From contig DJQK01000088.1 of the NCBI GenBank assembly GCA_002437575.1, positions 1 to 34,997 of the forward strand: DNA of 34,997 nt, given 5' to 3'. Source of the stretch: Clostridiales bacterium UBA6388 (GTDB lineage Bacteria > Bacillota > Clostridia > Oscillospirales > Oscillospiraceae). Made by a program: the position numbers and the translations under genes. The notes beneath the pieces were generated by a model. It was not told where the DNA came from. It ran no database searches and saw only the letters and a program-made list of their open reading frames with translations. This document shows, piece by piece, positions 33,278 through 34,997 of the stretch (positions are counted from its first letter, which is position 1; each line of letters opens with the position of its first letter).

Positions 33278-33315
33278 AAAAAGCTGCGGAAGAGATCTCT
33301 TCCGCAGCTTTTTTT
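33278..33315 (+). terminator. Intrinsic terminator of degV
   Basis: A long perfect inverted repeat, AAAAAGCTGCGGAAGAGA (33278-33295) and its complement (33296-33313), ends in a run of seven T residues. Confidence 0.93.
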
Positions 33316-33326
33316 GCCGACAGGAC

Positions 33327-33355
33327 TTGACAGGCAGCTGCGCAGGCTGTAAGTT
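33327..33355 (+). promoter_or_regulatory. Possible promoter for the abrB-like gene
   Basis: TTGACA (33327-33332), 17-bp spacer, TAAGTT (33350-33355); a better -10-like hexamer TATACA (33355-33360) is at 22 bp spacing. The -35 is clear, the -10 uncertain. Confidence 0.45.
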
Positions 33356-33403
33356 ATACAAGTATGAAAATTTCCGGGCAAAACGACCCGGCGGAGGGAG
33401 ACT

Positions 33404-33646
33404 ATGGCAGGAGGAAAGCATCTTCTGGGCAAGCCCAAAGGCAAGCACATTTTCGGCACGGCCAAGGTCGGCGAAAAGGGGCAGATCGTCATCCCCAAGG
33501 AGGCGCGGACGCTCTTCGGCGTGCAGCCGGGAGACACGCTGCTGATCCTGGGCGACGAGCAGACGGGCATCATCGTGACCAAGCCAGAGGTGATCGAAAA
33601 TGCGGCAATGAAAATTTTTGAAGAGATGGAGCGGGAAGCAAAATGA
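33404..33646 (+). CDS. AbrB/SpoVT-type DNA-binding regulator
   Basis: 80 residues. The swapped-hairpin AbrB fold is at about 17-62 (GTAKVGEKGQIVIPKEAR then GVQPGDTLLILGDE). GGAGGGAG lies upstream of the ATG at 33404. The stop overlaps the next gene's ATG (ATGA, 33643-33646), coupling it to the methionine gamma-lyase-family gene. Most AbrB-like regulators act as dimers or tetramers; the target here may be this operon itself, possibly sensing its product (inference). A basic N-terminal stretch, residues 1-16, is a short extension. Confidence 0.85.
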   Translation: MAGGKHLLGKPKGKHIFGTAKVGEKGQIVIPKEARTLFGVQPGDTLLILGDEQTGIIVTKPEVIENAAMKIFEEMEREAK

Positions 33647-34926
33647 AAGAACTCGAAGCCATGTATGAAGACCTCGGGGTCAGCCGCGCGGTCTACGCAT
33701 ATGGGGAAAAAATACTGGAGACCCTCAAGCCGCGCTTTGAAGCGATCGACCGGAACGCGGAATATAATCAGGCCAAGGTCCTGCACGCAATGCAGGAAAA
33801 CAGAGTCGACGCGACGTGCTTTGCCGCCACGACGGGCTACGGCTATGACGATCTGGGAAGAGACAAGCTGGAAAAGGTGTACGCGGCGACCTTCCACACC
33901 GAAGCGGCGCTGGTCCGCCCGCAGATCACCTGCGGCACGCACGCGCTGGCCGTCGCGCTATCGGCAAACCTTCTGCCGGGAGACGAGCTTTTAAGCCCCG
34001 TGGGCGCGCCCTATGACACGCTCGAGGAGGTCATCGGCATCCGTCCCTCCAAGTGCTCGCTCAAAGAATACGGCGTAAGCTACCGGCAGGTCGATCTATT
34101 GCCGGACGGAAGCTTCGACTATGACGCCATCCGCGCGGCGATCACGGAAAAGACGAAGCTCATCACCATCCAGCGCTCCAAGGGCTACGCGACAAGGCCG
34201 TCTTTTTCCGTTTCGCAGATCGGCCAGCTCATCGCCTTCTGCAAGCAGGTCAAGCCCGGCGTTCGCTGTATGGTCGATAACTGCTACGGCGAGTTTGTCG
34301 AGACCATCGAGCCGTCCGATCTGGGCGCGGACATGATCGTCGGCAGCCTCATTAAAAATCCAGGCGGCGGTTTAGCCCCCATCGGCGGGTATATCTGCGG
34401 CACGAAGGAATGCGTCGAGCGCTGCGCGTACCGGCTGTCCGCTCCGGGCCTCGGGCAGGAGGTCGGCGCAAATCTGGGCCTGCTTCCGAGTCTGTATCAG
34501 GGCTTTTTCCTCGCGCCGACGGTCGTCTCCGGTGCGCTCAAGGGCGCGATCTTCGCGGCGAATATCTACGAAAAGCTCGGCTTCCGCGTCGTTCCGAACG
34601 GCACGGAATCGCGCCACGATATCATTCAGGCCGTCGAGCTCGGAAGCGCAGAGCGGATGCTGGCGTTCTGCAAGGGCATTCAGGCCGCAGCCCCGGTCGA
34701 CAGCTACGTGACCCCCGTCCCGTGGGCCATGCCGGGCTACGATTCCGAGGTCGTGATGGCAGCGGGCGCGTTCGTACAGGGCTCTTCCATCGAGCTCTCC
34801 GCCGACGGCCCCATCCGTCCGCCGTATGCGGTCTATTTCCAGGGGGGACTGACATGGTATCACGCGAAGCTTGGCATTTTGATGAGCCTCCAGAAATTAG
34901 TTGAACAGGGACTGGTTTCCCTGTAA
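33643..34926 (+). CDS. Methionine gamma-lyase-family PLP enzyme (aluminium resistance protein family)
   Basis: 427 residues, complete. A PLP-dependent Cys/Met metabolism-like fold, of the family often found beside hfq or miaA in Firmicutes and once annotated as aluminium-resistance protein. Likely PLP residues are D212 (MVDNCYGEF) and the Schiff-base lysine K238 in SLIKNPGGGLAP (235-246). Substrate is uncertain; the family is proposed to act on methionine or related thioethers. Here it is instead coupled to an AbrB-like regulator. No other gene follows inside the window. Confidence 0.9.
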   Translation: MKELEAMYEDLGVSRAVYAYGEKILETLKPRFEAIDRNAEYNQAKVLHAMQENRVDATCFAATTGYGYDDLGRDKLEKVYAATFHTEAALVRPQITCGTHALAVALSANLLPGDELLSPVGAPYDTLEEVIGIRPSKCSLKEYGVSYRQVDLLPDGSFDYDAIRAAITEKTKLITIQRSKGYATRPSFSVSQIGQLIAFCKQVKPGVRCMVDNCYGEFVETIEPSDLGADMIVGSLIKNPGGGLAPIGGYICGTKECVERCAYRLSAPGLGQEVGANLGLLPSLYQGFFLAPTVVSGALKGAIFAANIYEKLGFRVVPNGTESRHDIIQAVELGSAERMLAFCKGIQAAAPVDSYVTPVPWAMPGYDSEVVMAAGAFVQGSSIELSADGPIRPPYAVYFQGGLTWYHAKLGILMSLQKLVEQGLVSL

Positions 34927-34997
34927 ACACAGGGAGGAGTTTACTGCCCGGCCGTGGCCCAGAGGGCCATTTTGGTTCTGGCAGAAGCCTGCCAGCT
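34927..34997 (+). other. Window end; possible start of another gene
   Basis: 71 bp. AGGGAGGAG (34931-34939) resembles a ribosome binding site, and a frame open to the edge includes a GTG at about 34957, but the gap is longer than usual and nothing can be identified. GGCCCAGAGGGCC is a small inverted repeat. Confidence 0.25.

Overview
The window (about 35 kb, moderately GC-rich coding DNA with AT-rich promoters) looks like chromosome from an anaerobic gut-type Clostridia, most likely an Oscillospiraceae relative. This is an inference from the class III (oxygen-sensitive) ribonucleotide reductase, SLH-domain surface proteins with GLUG and DUF4430 modules, the DUF1836, DegV and methionine gamma-lyase-like genes, strong GGAGG ribosome binding sites, frequent TTG/GTG starts, and sigma-A promoters with 17-bp spacers. 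No rRNA, tRNA, CRISPR array, phage or transposase gene was seen.

Region 1 (1-10847) reads as one catabolic and uptake locus. It holds two tandem split transketolases (four genes, the first cut by the window edge), then a leftward pair encoding a TIM-barrel sugar isomerase/epimerase and a zinc polyol-type dehydrogenase. Divergent from that pair is a complete NitT/TauT-type ABC importer (lipoprotein, two permeases, two ATPases) ending in a VOC-fold enzyme. The 453-bp divergent promoter region has a consensus promoter facing each way and repeated operator-like modules. The substrate is unknown; a sugar, polyol or sulfonated sugar analogue is a hypothesis. The two ATPases carry complementary motif losses that predict one dead and one live ATP site.

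Region 2 (10848-15893) has an SLH/DUF5050-like surface protein, a long structured leader containing a ~100-nt imperfect palindrome ahead of a CNNM/CorC-family transporter, and a MATE efflux pump.

Region 3 (15894-23755) is the most striking part. A 2445-residue secreted SLH protein with two DUF4430 (transcobalamin C-terminal-like) domains lies downstream of a cobalamin riboswitch and an intrinsic terminator. This suggests a B12-repressed, cell-surface corrinoid-capture protein.

Region 4 (23756-34997) is mostly housekeeping: a two-subunit ChrA transporter; nrdD with NrdR-box-like sites over its promoter; a leftward operon of PAP2 phosphatase, membrane-anchored alpha/beta hydrolase and DUF2804 protein; a TIGR04255 protein; a run of tandem hairpins; DUF1836 and DegV genes; and an AbrB-like regulator translationally coupled to a methionine gamma-lyase-family PLP enzyme. 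The last 71 bp hold no assignable gene.
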